Source of the DNA: a bacterium OL-1
Lineage (GTDB): Bacteria; Actinomycetota; Coriobacteriia; Coriobacteriales; Atopobiaceae
NCBI GenBank assembly: GCA_000752675.2
Contig: LM994625.1
Span: forward strand, 365,940-429,939
Direction of reading: 5' to 3'
DNA length: 64,000 nt
Under the pieces are notes generated by a model, which was not told where the DNA came from, ran no database searches, and saw nothing but the letters and a program-made list of their open reading frames with translations. The position numbers and the translations under genes are program-made. Positions 32,576 to 41,109 of the stretch are shown here, one piece after another (the stretch's first letter is position 1; each line of letters opens with the position of its first letter).

Positions 32576-32620
32576 GATGAGACAAAGGGACTGTCCCTTT
32601 GTCTCACTACCTTTGTCTCA
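32576..32620. repeat. GAGACAAAGGGA-family palindrome plus a half-copy
   Basis: 13-bp arms TGAGACAAAGGGA (32578-32590) and TCCCTTTGTCTCA (32594-32606) around CTG, then an extra right half-arm CTTTGTCTCA (32611-32620). It directly abuts the xdhC stop codon. Confidence 0.8.
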
Positions 32621-33115
32621 CTAGGCGTCCTCGCCCATCACGCCGTCAAGCACGTCGACAGCCTTCTCGACTGCGTTCACGATGTTCTCGTAGCCCGTGC
32701 AACGGCACAGATGGCCCGAGAGCTGCTTACGGATCTCGTCACGGGTGTAGGTCTTGCCCGTGCGCTCCATCTCGATTGCGCTCATGATGATGCCAGGAAT
32801 GCAGAAGCCACACTGAACGGCAAATTCGTCAATGAAGGCCTGCTGAACCGGGTCAAGCGAGCCGTCCGCCTTCTGGACGCCCTCGATGGTGAGGATGTCC
32901 TTGCCCTGTGCCCAGTCCGTGAGGTAGAGGCAGGAGTCGGTTGCCACGCCGTCGATGAGGACGGTGCACGCACCGCACTCGCCGACCTCGCAGCCACGCT
33001 TGGTGCCCGTGAGGTGAAGCCTGTCGCGCAGCGTGTCGAGCAGCGACTCGCGAGGGTCGTAGCCAACCTCCACCGGCTTGCCGTTGATGGTGCACTTGAG
33101 AATGCGCATTGCCAT
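32621..33115 (-). CDS. xdhC: Xanthine dehydrogenase [2Fe-2S] subunit
   Basis: 164 aa, the usual small iron-sulfur subunit. The plant-type [2Fe-2S] ligands are in GCEVGECGACTVLIDG and the later SCLYL cysteine. The second cluster is held by QCGFCIPGII and HLCRCTGYENIV. It transfers electrons from the Mo site of XdhA to the FAD of XdhB. The ATG overlaps the xdhB stop (TAATG). Last gene of the xdhA-xdhB-xdhC operon, the same order as in E. coli. Confidence 0.95.
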   Translation of the reverse strand: MAMRILKCTINGKPVEVGYDPRESLLDTLRDRLHLTGTKRGCEVGECGACTVLIDGVATDSCLYLTDWAQGKDILTIEGVQKADGSLDPVQQAFIDEFAVQCGFCIPGIIMSAIEMERTGKTYTRDEIRKQLSGHLCRCTGYENIVNAVEKAVDVLDGVMGEDA

Positions 33116-33996
33116 TAGATATCAGCCCCTCCCTTGCGCGCGGCCTCGATGAGCGAGCGACGCGACATCTCGCCAATAAGCTGCAGGCGGAAGTCCTTCG
33201 ACGCGCGCCAGGAGTCGCGCGGGTGCGTCTCGGCCTGGGCGAGCTCGCCGATCTTCTCGACCGCCTCGGCAACGGGAAGGCCGCGCACCGCGTCCTCGGC
33301 GCCCGTGGCACGCATGGGGGTGGGAGCGGCAACGCCAAAGGCGAGGCGTATGTCATCAATCGTGGACTTGTCTGCGCCCAGCTTCACCAGGCAGCAGCAT
33401 CCCATAGTTGCGATCTCGAGCGCACGACGCTTGCCGTACTTGAAGTAATGGCCGGTAAAGCCCTCATAGTGGTCACGCGGGATACGAATCTTGACCAGCA
33501 CCTCGTCGCGCTCCCTGTAGGAACGACCAGGGCCGGCATACCACTCCTCAATGGGGATGGTGCGCTTGCCGCGCGTGCTCACCACGTCGAGCAGGGCGCC
33601 GTACGCAAAGAGCGTCGAGGCGCTGTCTGCCGAGGTGGCAGCGTTGCACACGTTTCCACCGATGGTGCCCGAGACGCGCAGCTGCGGGCCACCCGGCGTG
33701 TCGCAGGCCTCGCCCAGCGTGGGAACCGTAGCCTGGATGACGGGGCTCGTAGTGACGTGGTGGAACCACGTGATGGGGCCAATCTCGACCGTGCCGTCGT
33801 CGGCCAGGGTCACGCCATCCAGCTCGTCGTGCAGGTTGTGAATCGAGACCAGGTGTGCGCCCGCAAGCTTGCCGCCGCGCACCTTTACGAGCACGTCGGT
33901 ACCGCCAGCAATGACGATGGCCTGGGGGTCCTCGGCCAGGGCACGGCAGGCGTCCTCGACGCTCGTGGCCTCGTACAGGGATTCAATGTCGTACAT
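33115..33996 (-). CDS. xdhB: Xanthine dehydrogenase FAD-binding subunit
   Basis: 293 aa CoxM/XdhB-type flavoprotein. FAD-binding motifs are AIVIAGGTDVLVKVRGGKL near residue 35 and TIGGNVCNAATSADS near residue 115; the C-terminal CO dehydrogenase flavoprotein domain follows. It passes electrons to NAD or another acceptor. The start overlaps the xdhA stop (ATGA), so the two are translationally coupled. Its presence distinguishes this three-subunit enzyme from the fused xanthine dehydrogenase at 46.6 kb, which has no FAD subunit. Confidence 0.95.
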   Translation of the reverse strand: MYDIESLYEATSVEDACRALAEDPQAIVIAGGTDVLVKVRGGKLAGAHLVSIHNLHDELDGVTLADDGTVEIGPITWFHHVTTSPVIQATVPTLGEACDTPGGPQLRVSGTIGGNVCNAATSADSASTLFAYGALLDVVSTRGKRTIPIEEWYAGPGRSYRERDEVLVKIRIPRDHYEGFTGHYFKYGKRRALEIATMGCCCLVKLGADKSTIDDIRLAFGVAAPTPMRATGAEDAVRGLPVAEAVEKIGELAQAETHPRDSWRASKDFRLQLIGEMSRRSLIEAARKGGADI

Positions 33997-36338
33997 CAGA
34001 TCAGCCCCTCCCTCTTGAAGCCCTCAACAAGACGCTGCGGGGTCATGGGCATGTGATAGAACTTCACGCCGGTGGCATTGAGAATGGCGTCGCGGATGGC
34101 GGGCGCCGGGGAGATGATGGGCGTCTCGCCAACGGCCTTGTTGCCGTAGGGGCCCGTGGGGTCATCGGACTCGACGAATTCGGCCTTGAGGTCGGGCAGG
34201 TCCATCATCGTGGGAATCTTGTAGTCGAGCAGGGTATCGTTGAGCACGCGCCCGGTCTTGGGGTCCACCTGGACCTCCTCGGAGAGCGCGAAGCCAATGG
34301 ACTGGCCCATGCCGCCGTGTGCCTGCTGCTCCACGAGCTTGGGGTTGATAAGACGGCCGTTGTCCTGCACGGAGATGATCCTGTTGACCGTAACCTTGCC
34401 GAGCGGCATGTCCACCGTGACGTCGGCAAAGGTGCAGCCCGTAGCGATGGCGTTGGTGTGGACGTTGGCCGTGGCATAGGCGCTCAGCTGGTCGTTGGCG
34501 TCCACGTTGTAGTAGGCCTCAAGGGCGAGCGAGGCAAGCGTGCATACCTGGCGGCCGGTGGCGTCCCAGATAGCGTGGTCGCGCAGGTCGAGGTTCTCAC
34601 CGGCGGCGGGGTATAGGCGGTGCGCAAAGGCAAGGATCTTCTCGCGCAGCTCAAGGCCGGCCTTCTTGACGGCCGTACCAGAGACGTAGGTCTGGCGCGA
34701 CGCGTAGGCGCCGGGGTCATACGGGGTCACGTCCGTGTCCTGGAACGATACGATGTGGACGTCCTCGGTGTCGACGCCAATGGCCTCGGCAGCCATCTGC
34801 GAGAAGACCGTATCGGCGCCCTGGCCAATCTCGGTGGCGCCCATCTGAAGCTGCACCGTGCCGTCCTGGTTGAGCGTTACGCGCGACGTTGCCGTCTCGA
34901 GCGCGAACGGCGCGACGGCCGTCTTGTACACAAAGAACGCGACGCCCACGCCGTGGCGGATGGGGCCGGTCTGGTTAGCGTACTCGCGCTTCTTCTCGTC
35001 CCAGTGAATCCACTCCTTGCCCTTCTCCGCGCACTGCGGAAGCGTGCAGGTGTGGGCGGCAACGGCGCCACCGGGCGTGAACTCGTCCACGAAGCCCTCG
35101 CGGATGCAGTTCTTGAGGCGGAACTCGACACCGTCCCACCCGTTGTCATGGGCGATGTCGCCCATGAGGCACTCGGCCGTCCAGACGCCCTCGGGCACAC
35201 CGTAGGCGCGCATGGCGCCAGTGTGCGGGCCGTTGGTGTAGACGGTCCAGGCCTCGCTTCTGGAGGCCACCTCGTTGGTGTGGTAGAGCCAGCGGAACGA
35301 GTTCACCGAGTTGAGCACCAGTGCATGTCCGTGGTGGATGTAGCCGCCGGTGTTGGACCAGCCACGGATGGAACGGGCATGCAGGAGCATGTCGTCTCCG
35401 TAGGAGGCCTCGACGTCAAAGGACTTGGGCTGACGGCCCGAGGTGTCCCAGAAGAGCTCCTCACGCGAGAGCTCAAGGCGCACGCAGCGCCCGCCGAGCT
35501 GCTGGCAGATCCAGGCGTTGAGCGGCTCGTAGTGGATGTCCTGCTTGGTGCCAAAGCCACCACCGATGTAGGGCTTGATCACGCGCACATCGCCCCAGGG
35601 GATGCCCAGGGCCTGGCCAATCACGCGGCGCATGATGTGCGGGATCTGGGTGGAGGCCACGCAGACGATCTTGCCACCCTCCATGTAGCAGAACGAAGTG
35701 CAGGTCTCGATATGGACCTGGGACTGCTCGCCCGTCTCGGTGTGGATGGCAATGTGGTGGTACGCCGGATCGTTGATGGCGTCGTCCACCGTCTTGTAGC
35801 CGTACTTGGCGAGGTTCTCAGGGCTGGTAAGCGCGCAGGTGTGGGCCACCAGGTTGTCTGGCTTGATGTCCTGAACCGGGTGCTCGGTTCCCTTGAGCGA
35901 CTCCTTGGGGTCGTAGACGACCGGCCACTCCTCGTACTCGACCTTGATCTTGCGCAAGGCGCGATCGCAGGCCACGGTATCCTCGGCCACGACCACGGCG
36001 ATGTTGTCGCCATAGATGCGAATGCGGTCGTCGAGGAGCTTTCTGTCCGCAAGGTCGCGCTTCTCGGCGTGGCTGTCGGCGTACCAAGGGTGACCCGCCA
36101 CTGGGTAAGGCCTATCGGGCACGTCAAAGCAGGTGAAGACCGCCACCACACCGGGAACCTTCTTGGCCTCGGTGGTGTCGATCGAAAGCACCCGTCCGTT
36201 GCCGATTGTCGAGTGGAGAATCCTCGCCTCAAGGCAGGGCTTGGGGCAGAGGTCGTCGGTGAACATGGCACGTCCCGTGACCTTGTCGTATGCATCGACG
36301 CGCTTGACGGGACGTCCGACCTCCCTCAGCTGTTCCAT
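33996..36338 (-). CDS. xdhA: Xanthine dehydrogenase molybdenum-binding subunit
   Basis: 780 aa molybdopterin subunit. Motifs: GRAMFTDDL at the N-terminus, YIGGGFGTKQDIHYEP, MRAYGVPEGVWTAE (Mo-domain arginine), MGATEIGQGADTVFSQ, and the catalytic glutamate in GNKAVGETPIISPAPA (Glu738). Oxidises hypoxanthine or xanthine, or could run in reverse on urate. With YqeB, YqeC and SelD nearby it is probably a selenium-dependent enzyme, though selenium dependence cannot be read from this polypeptide. First gene of the operon, with a TAACAAAATGTTA palindrome 36 nt upstream. Confidence 0.95.
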   Translation of the reverse strand: MEQLREVGRPVKRVDAYDKVTGRAMFTDDLCPKPCLEARILHSTIGNGRVLSIDTTEAKKVPGVVAVFTCFDVPDRPYPVAGHPWYADSHAEKRDLADRKLLDDRIRIYGDNIAVVVAEDTVACDRALRKIKVEYEEWPVVYDPKESLKGTEHPVQDIKPDNLVAHTCALTSPENLAKYGYKTVDDAINDPAYHHIAIHTETGEQSQVHIETCTSFCYMEGGKIVCVASTQIPHIMRRVIGQALGIPWGDVRVIKPYIGGGFGTKQDIHYEPLNAWICQQLGGRCVRLELSREELFWDTSGRQPKSFDVEASYGDDMLLHARSIRGWSNTGGYIHHGHALVLNSVNSFRWLYHTNEVASRSEAWTVYTNGPHTGAMRAYGVPEGVWTAECLMGDIAHDNGWDGVEFRLKNCIREGFVDEFTPGGAVAAHTCTLPQCAEKGKEWIHWDEKKREYANQTGPIRHGVGVAFFVYKTAVAPFALETATSRVTLNQDGTVQLQMGATEIGQGADTVFSQMAAEAIGVDTEDVHIVSFQDTDVTPYDPGAYASRQTYVSGTAVKKAGLELREKILAFAHRLYPAAGENLDLRDHAIWDATGRQVCTLASLALEAYYNVDANDQLSAYATANVHTNAIATGCTFADVTVDMPLGKVTVNRIISVQDNGRLINPKLVEQQAHGGMGQSIGFALSEEVQVDPKTGRVLNDTLLDYKIPTMMDLPDLKAEFVESDDPTGPYGNKAVGETPIISPAPAIRDAILNATGVKFYHMPMTPQRLVEGFKREGLI

Positions 36339-36374
36339 GACAAGCTCCCTCTCCTAGAAACCTGTATTGCTGCA

Positions 36375-36387
36375 TAACAAAATGTTA
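36375..36387 (-). promoter_or_regulatory. Operator candidate upstream of xdhA
   Basis: Exact palindrome TAACA-AAA-TGTTA, 36 nt upstream of the xdhA ATG. It matches the AACAA/TTGTT core seen at other purine promoters in this window. Confidence 0.5.
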
Positions 36388-36528
36388 GTGACCCCGCGAG
36401 GGGCCGCGGTGAGGCAGCGGCGAATGGTCACAAACCGCTGCCGACCGTTCATCTATCTGCAATCGTCTCACATACCCTCTGAGCTGGGCGTTATTCACGT
36501 AAAAAAGCAACGCCCTCTAGAGCAAAGA

Positions 36529-36556
36529 AGCGCCGGACGCAGGGGCGTCCGGCGCT
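36529..36556 (-). terminator. Terminator after the second guanine deaminase
   Basis: 12-bp arms AGCGCCGGACGC (36529-36540) and GCGTCCGGCGCT (36545-36556) with an AGGG loop, followed on the minus strand by TCTTTGCTC. It separates the permease-guaD operon from xdhABC. Confidence 0.75.
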
Positions 36557-36572
36557 GCAACACCAGCGCAAC

Positions 36573-37856
36573 CTACAGCACGCGCGTACCCGCAACGTAC
36601 TTCTCGACGATGCGCCCGCCCTCCTCGGCGAGGTACATGTAGCGCTCGACGCGCTCGGCGGGGTTGCACTCGAGCGTCGTACGCAGGCCGGAGTCATCCA
36701 GGACCAGGACGTCTGCGTCATAGCCCTGCTCGAAGGTGCCCACCTTACCAAAGAACGCGCCGCCGCCAACCGTGGCAATGTAGAACGCCTCGGCGGTAGA
36801 GAGCGGCTTGAGGTTCTGGTCCACCAGGCGCCAGCGAAGCTTGGAGCAGCCCACCAGGTCTGCCACCGCGCGGAACATCGAAAGCGACGCGCCGCCCGCA
36901 ACGTCGGTGCCAAGGCCAACGTTCATGCCCTCGACCAGGTAGCGGCGAATGGGAGCGATGCCCGAGGACAGCTGCATGTTGGACTGCGGGCAGGTTGCGA
37001 TAAAGACGTTGTGCTTCTTGAGGATGGCGATCTCCTCGTCCGTGGAGTAGTTGCAGTGGGCCATCACGGTCTTGCCCTCGCCGTCAAGCTGGCCAAAGTG
37101 CTCGTAGGTCTGGCCGTAGCAGGTCGACCACGGCGCCAGGCCATGCACCCAGTCAATCTCGGACAGGTTCTCGGAGAGGTGCGACTGCAGGGGCAGGCCC
37201 CTCTCCTGCTTGAGCTTGCCCAGACCCTCCATGAGCTCGTCGGAGCAGGTGGGGGTGAAGCGCGGCGTAAGGATGGGCTTGGTGTTGGCGTAGCCCTTGG
37301 CCTCGACGTCGTTGAGCCAGCGCACCGTGTCGGCAAGCGAGGTGGCAGCGTCCTTCTCGCATAGATAATCCGGGCTGTTGCGGTCCATGTTGACCTTGCC
37401 CACATAGGTCTTGAGGCCCGTTGCCTCGAGCTTGTCCATGAGGAGCTCGGTGGGCTCCACGTGCATGGTGCCAAAGACAACCGCACGCGTGGTGGGCGAG
37501 TGGAGCAGGTCGTCGGTAAAGATGTCGTAGGCACGCTCGGCGTACGAGAGGTCAGCGTACTTGCTCTCCTCAGGGAACGTGTGGGTGTTAAGCCACTCGA
37601 GGAGCTCGAGGTCCATGCCCATGCCACGGAAGCTGTACTGCGGGGCGTGGACGTGGATGTCGTTCATGCCAGGGATGACAAGCTTGCCCGTGTGGTCAAC
37701 AATGCGAATGCCCTCGTACTCGGCAGGAAGCTCCTGGTAGACGCCCTGGACAACACCATCAACAACTACCAGGTAGCCGTCCTTTGCCCAGGAGAGCGTG
37801 TGGTTGTGGCGCGACCAGACGATGTCGCCCTTGATTGCAAATGTGTTCTCGTTCAT
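36573..37856 (-). CDS. guaD: Guanine deaminase-type amidohydrolase, copy 2
   Basis: 427 aa amidohydrolase of the guanine deaminase group. Metal ligands: VIPGMNDIHVHAPQYSFRG, LQSHLSENLSEIDW, VMAHCNYSTDEE and VGLGTDVAGGASLSM. It is somewhat shorter and clearly divergent from the GuaD at 25.5 kb, so it may prefer another amino-purine. ATG at 37856 lies 44 nt after the AzgA-type permease stop, in the same operon. This pairing of permease and deaminase suggests guanine (or a related purine) uptake and immediate deamination. Confidence 0.85.
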   Translation of the reverse strand: MNENTFAIKGDIVWSRHNHTLSWAKDGYLVVVDGVVQGVYQELPAEYEGIRIVDHTGKLVIPGMNDIHVHAPQYSFRGMGMDLELLEWLNTHTFPEESKYADLSYAERAYDIFTDDLLHSPTTRAVVFGTMHVEPTELLMDKLEATGLKTYVGKVNMDRNSPDYLCEKDAATSLADTVRWLNDVEAKGYANTKPILTPRFTPTCSDELMEGLGKLKQERGLPLQSHLSENLSEIDWVHGLAPWSTCYGQTYEHFGQLDGEGKTVMAHCNYSTDEEIAILKKHNVFIATCPQSNMQLSSGIAPIRRYLVEGMNVGLGTDVAGGASLSMFRAVADLVGCSKLRWRLVDQNLKPLSTAEAFYIATVGGGAFFGKVGTFEQGYDADVLVLDDSGLRTTLECNPAERVERYMYLAEEGGRIVEKYVAGTRVL

Positions 37857-37900
37857 GACGTACTCCCCTCACGTAAGGCGCACAGCGCGTGTGCCACCGA

Positions 37901-39283
37901 CTAGATGAAGAAATACTTGATGCAGAACAGCACGAACAGAACCCACATCACGCCAGAGATCTTCTTGCGGTTCTCAGCACCCGAGCAGGCGTTGATTGCC
38001 ACGTAGGAGATGATGCCCAGAGAGATGCCCTCGGCGATAGAGTACATGAAGGGCATGGCCACGATGGCGACGAACGCAGGCACGGCCTCGGTCGCGGTGC
38101 CCCAGTCGATCTGCGTGACGGCACCAAACATCATGAAGCCCACGATGACAAGGGCAGGCGCCGTGGCGAACGACGGGATGGCAAGGAAGATCGGCGAGAG
38201 GAACAGCGACAGCAGGAAGAGGATGGCCGTGGTAATGCCCGTGAGGCCGGTGCGTCCGCCCTGGGCGATGCCTGCGGTGCACTCGACGGCGGTCGCGGTA
38301 GACGAGGTGCCAATGAGGCCGGCAAACGTGGTGGCCAGGGACTCGGCGAGCAGGGCGCCCTTCACGTTGGGAAGCTTGCCGTTCTCGTCGAGAAGGTCTG
38401 CCTTGGACGCGGAGCCGATCAGCGTGCCAATGGTGTCAAAGAGGTTGGTGAAGAGGAACGCAAAGACTACCGACGCAAAACCAACCGAGAAGAAGTTGGA
38501 GAAATCCAGCTTGAAGGCAATGGGTGCAATCGAGGGAACCGAGAGGCCGCGCGAGAAGTCGGGCAGGAGGCTTGCGAAGCCGGCGTCGGGGTTGGGCACG
38601 TAGACGCCGGTGAGCTGGCAGATGATGCCGATGCCCCAGGTGATGAGGATGCCAAGCAGGATGTTGCCACGCACGTTGTTGCACACCAGGATTGCGGTGA
38701 TGATGATGCCGATAAGGGCAAGCAGCGCCGAAATGCCGGAGGTCGAGAAGGTGCCCGCCTCGATAGAGCCATGGAACGAGAACATCGAGACAAGCGTGGC
38801 CTCATTGGAGATGACCAGGCCGGAGTTCTTGAGGCCGATGATCGTGATGAACAGGCCAACGCCGGCGGTGATTGCGTACTTGAGGTTCATGGGGATGGCG
38901 TTGAAGATGGCCTCACGCACGTTGGTAAGCGAGAGGATCACAAAGATGATGCCCTCGACAAAGATCGCGGTGAGCGCCGTCTGCCAGGAGTAGCCCATGC
39001 CCAAGCACACGGTGTAGGCGAAGTAGGCGTTGATGCCCATGCCCGGCGCCAGGATGAAGGGGTAGTTGGTGAGAAACGCCATCATCAGGGTGCCGATGGT
39101 GGAGATGAGGACCGTCGCGGTGAACAGGGCGTCCTGCGGCATGCCCGTGGCCGAGAGAACCGAGGGGTTCACGGCAAGGATATACGCCGCCGTGATGAAC
39201 GTTGTAAGGCCGGCGAGAAGCTCAGTCCTTACGGTGGTTCCACGCTCCTTGAGGTGGAAGAACTTATCAAGTGCACTCTCCAT
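37901..39283 (-). CDS. AzgA-type (NCS2) guanine/hypoxanthine permease
   Basis: 460 aa, about 12-14 helices. It has the AzgA/PbuG signature: an N-terminal FFHLKERGTTVRTELLAGLT, TFITAAYILAVNPSVLSATG, APGMGINAYFAYTVC, and GTSSTATAVECTAGIAQGGR. Members import guanine, hypoxanthine or adenine by proton symport. ATG at 39283 is chosen by homology to the family start (ESALDKFFHLKERG); its ribosome binding site is weak. Upstream in-frame ATGs near 39421 lack one too. First gene of an operon with guaD copy 2. A long untranslated leader is implied if the operator-like site at 39562 marks its promoter. Confidence 0.9.
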   Translation of the reverse strand: MESALDKFFHLKERGTTVRTELLAGLTTFITAAYILAVNPSVLSATGMPQDALFTATVLISTIGTLMMAFLTNYPFILAPGMGINAYFAYTVCLGMGYSWQTALTAIFVEGIIFVILSLTNVREAIFNAIPMNLKYAITAGVGLFITIIGLKNSGLVISNEATLVSMFSFHGSIEAGTFSTSGISALLALIGIIITAILVCNNVRGNILLGILITWGIGIICQLTGVYVPNPDAGFASLLPDFSRGLSVPSIAPIAFKLDFSNFFSVGFASVVFAFLFTNLFDTIGTLIGSASKADLLDENGKLPNVKGALLAESLATTFAGLIGTSSTATAVECTAGIAQGGRTGLTGITTAILFLLSLFLSPIFLAIPSFATAPALVIVGFMMFGAVTQIDWGTATEAVPAFVAIVAMPFMYSIAEGISLGIISYVAINACSGAENRKKISGVMWVLFVLFCIKYFFI

Positions 39284-39752
39284 GTCACACACCACTTTCT
39301 CGTTGTTGGATACCAACAGGTACTGCCCACAGACGGCCTTGGCAGCGTCTGCGGGTTGATTCCACGCTTGATGTGTGTCTGAAGGTGCCGCGCTCTTGGC
39401 GAGCCATCGGGGCTCGCTCATGCAGCCATCGTGACTGCCGGCAGGTGCGCGGTTGAACTGACATTCGAAGTAAGTTGCTTGTTGGGAGGGCTGCTCGTCT
39501 CAACGGGTGATGGCGGGCATTGCTCTGCGCCATCGTCGTGCCGTGTTGCTCGGGACCTACCAACAAGTTTTGTTATCGCACTATTTGTTTTTTTGTAATG
39601 TCGATATTAAGTAAGCATTTCAGATTGGTGTCATCACACCCGCAGGCGGTAGGCACTACTCCGCAAGCGGCTGCATATTCTTTCGAAATTGATTAACCGT
39701 TATGCATATAGGTACCTAACGGAGGGCTAGTTGCGGGGTCCCTGGCAGCGAC
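39284..39752. other. Long gene-free leader and promoter region
   Basis: The 697-base gap between the AzgA-type permease and the BMP lipoprotein gene has no credible gene. The part nearest the permease (39284-39560) would be its mRNA leader and has a GCGAGCC/GGCTCGC hairpin near 39399-39417. I could not match it to a known riboswitch. An AT-rich stretch at 39560-39720 includes the operator candidate. Confidence 0.4.
39562..39574 (-). promoter_or_regulatory. Operator candidate upstream of the AzgA-type permease
   Basis: AACAAGTTTTGTT, a near palindrome of the AACAA/TTGTT type, 279 nt upstream of the permease ATG. Weaker than the ygeY and NCS2 sites. Confidence 0.4.
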
Positions 39753-39820
39753 ACCACACAATCGTCGCTCGAATCTGTAGCGACCTGCGGGGGTCACACG
39801 TTCGCATCCGAATGAGTGAC
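39753..39820. repeat. Paired palindromic units (TTCG/CGA family)
   Basis: Unit 1 contains CACACAATCGTCGCTCGAAT then CTGTAG. Unit 2 is GTCACACGTTCGCATCCGAA then TGAGTGAC. Unit 1 closely matches the first unit at 32501, and unit 2 resembles the second. Confidence 0.65.
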
Positions 39821-39899
39821 AAGCTAACTCTGGGGGCTCCAGCGGCACGGAGCGAGGCCACGCCGCAGAGAAGGAATAAGTTGCACTTCCTGCACAAAC

Positions 39900-39934
39900 G
39901 GGCCTTCCGGCGTCAAAATCTCGCCGGAAGGCCC
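39900..39934 (-). terminator. Terminator after the second BMP lipoprotein gene
   Basis: 13-bp arms GGGCCTTCCGGCG (39900-39912) and CGCCGGAAGGCCC (39922-39934), loop TCAAAATCT, 46 nt past the lipoprotein stop. It closes the ABC importer operon. Confidence 0.75.
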
Positions 39935-39980
39935 GCAGTGCTCAACTACCTGCAGAAACGCTGCTTTGGGCGTCATGCGC

Positions 39981-41069
39981 CTAGAGCGTGTTCTTTATCG
40001 CATCGACCTCGTCATCGCTGAGGAAGGAGTCCGCCTTGATCTGCTCGGTGTACTCCGCGACCTTGTCCTGGACCTCCTGCGAGACCTTATTGGAATAGCT
40101 GCCCAGGTAGACGCCGCCATTGCCCATGTTGGCCTCTATCACGACGCCATTTCCAAAGGAGCCAGCCTCGACCTCGTCCATGGCCTGGCCAAACATCCAG
40201 TCGGTGACGGTCGAGGTGATCACGCTGGGGTTGTCCGACCCCACCGAATCGATGGGCTGCGCGATGTCGAAGTGCGTGTCGATGCCGGCCTCTTCGAGCG
40301 CCTGGCGCGCGCCGTTGTCGACAGCCGAGGCGTCGCCCCACATGACGTCGACGTTGTTCGATGCAATCCACTGGTTGGTGATGTTGGTGCCAAAGGACGC
40401 GTCAGTGAAGCCCGCATCAAAGTTGTAATGGCCCTCGACCTTGGGGTTCACCTTCTGCGCGGCCGCGAGGTAGGCGGCGTACTTGGTGAGCGTGGTGGGG
40501 AGCCGCATCCCGCCGATGAAGCCAATCTCCCCCGTGTTGGTCATGAGGCCAGCCACAACTCCGGCAAGGGCACCGGTCTGCTTGAGGTTCACCTGAACCG
40601 TCTCGACCTTCTCGAGGGTCTCGTAGTCTGCCAGGTCGGTGGCAGGGTCGGTGTTGGTCATGAGGAAGTGCACGTTGGGGTTCGAATCCGCCGCCTCGGC
40701 CACAACGTCACCCCATGCCGAGACAAACTCGTTGCCAGCGGCAATGATGAGGTCGACGTCCTGGTCAACGTAGGACTGCGCCGCAGATGCCGCGTCCGCC
40801 GAGGCGGTGTTCTCCTTGGGCTCGAGCATCTCCCAATTGGGATGAGACTCGATAGCCTTGGTGAGAGACTCGTAGTGGCCCTGGCCCCAGCCACCGTCGT
40901 TCTTTGGGCCGCTGATGACCATTGCCACCTTGTAGCTGGTCTTCTCGGTGGCGTCCGTGCCAGACCCACTTGAAGAGGACCCGCATCCCGCAAGCGCAAG
41001 CCCGCATGCGGCCGCAGCGCCTCCCAGGCCAAGCGAGATGGCATCCCTGCGCGTAACGTTTGCTGCCAT
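39981..41069 (-). CDS. BMP-family purine/nucleoside-binding lipoprotein, copy 2
   Basis: 362 aa. The signal peptide has a twin-arginine-like TRRDAISLG and a lipobox ALAGC (Cys29), then a Ser/Gly-rich linker and a BMP (PnrA/Med-type) periplasmic-binding domain (SYKVAMVISGPKNDGGWGQG; VHFLMTNTDPATD; VDVMWGDASAVDNGARQAL). ATG at 41069 has GGGAGG upstream. It is very similar to the lipoprotein at 41.7-42.8 kb at protein and DNA level, pointing to tandem duplication. It would bind a nucleoside or purine base outside the cell for the ABC permeases at 43-45 kb. Confidence 0.9.
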   Translation of the reverse strand: MAANVTRRDAISLGLGGAAAACGLALAGCGSSSSGSGTDATEKTSYKVAMVISGPKNDGGWGQGHYESLTKAIESHPNWEMLEPKENTASADAASAAQSYVDQDVDLIIAAGNEFVSAWGDVVAEAADSNPNVHFLMTNTDPATDLADYETLEKVETVQVNLKQTGALAGVVAGLMTNTGEIGFIGGMRLPTTLTKYAAYLAAAQKVNPKVEGHYNFDAGFTDASFGTNITNQWIASNNVDVMWGDASAVDNGARQALEEAGIDTHFDIAQPIDSVGSDNPSVITSTVTDWMFGQAMDEVEAGSFGNGVVIEANMGNGGVYLGSYSNKVSQEVQDKVAEYTEQIKADSFLSDDEVDAIKNTL

Positions 41070-41109
41070 TGGTACCTCCCTCTCCTGGACAGGCTTCCCT
41101 GTGCCTGCC

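Noticed and set aside
39284-39560. Purine or guanine riboswitch before the AzgA-type permease.
   Set aside because: I could not find the conserved three-way junction core or loop sequences in this stretch or before the other purine genes. An unknown RNA is still possible and is noted as a finding.
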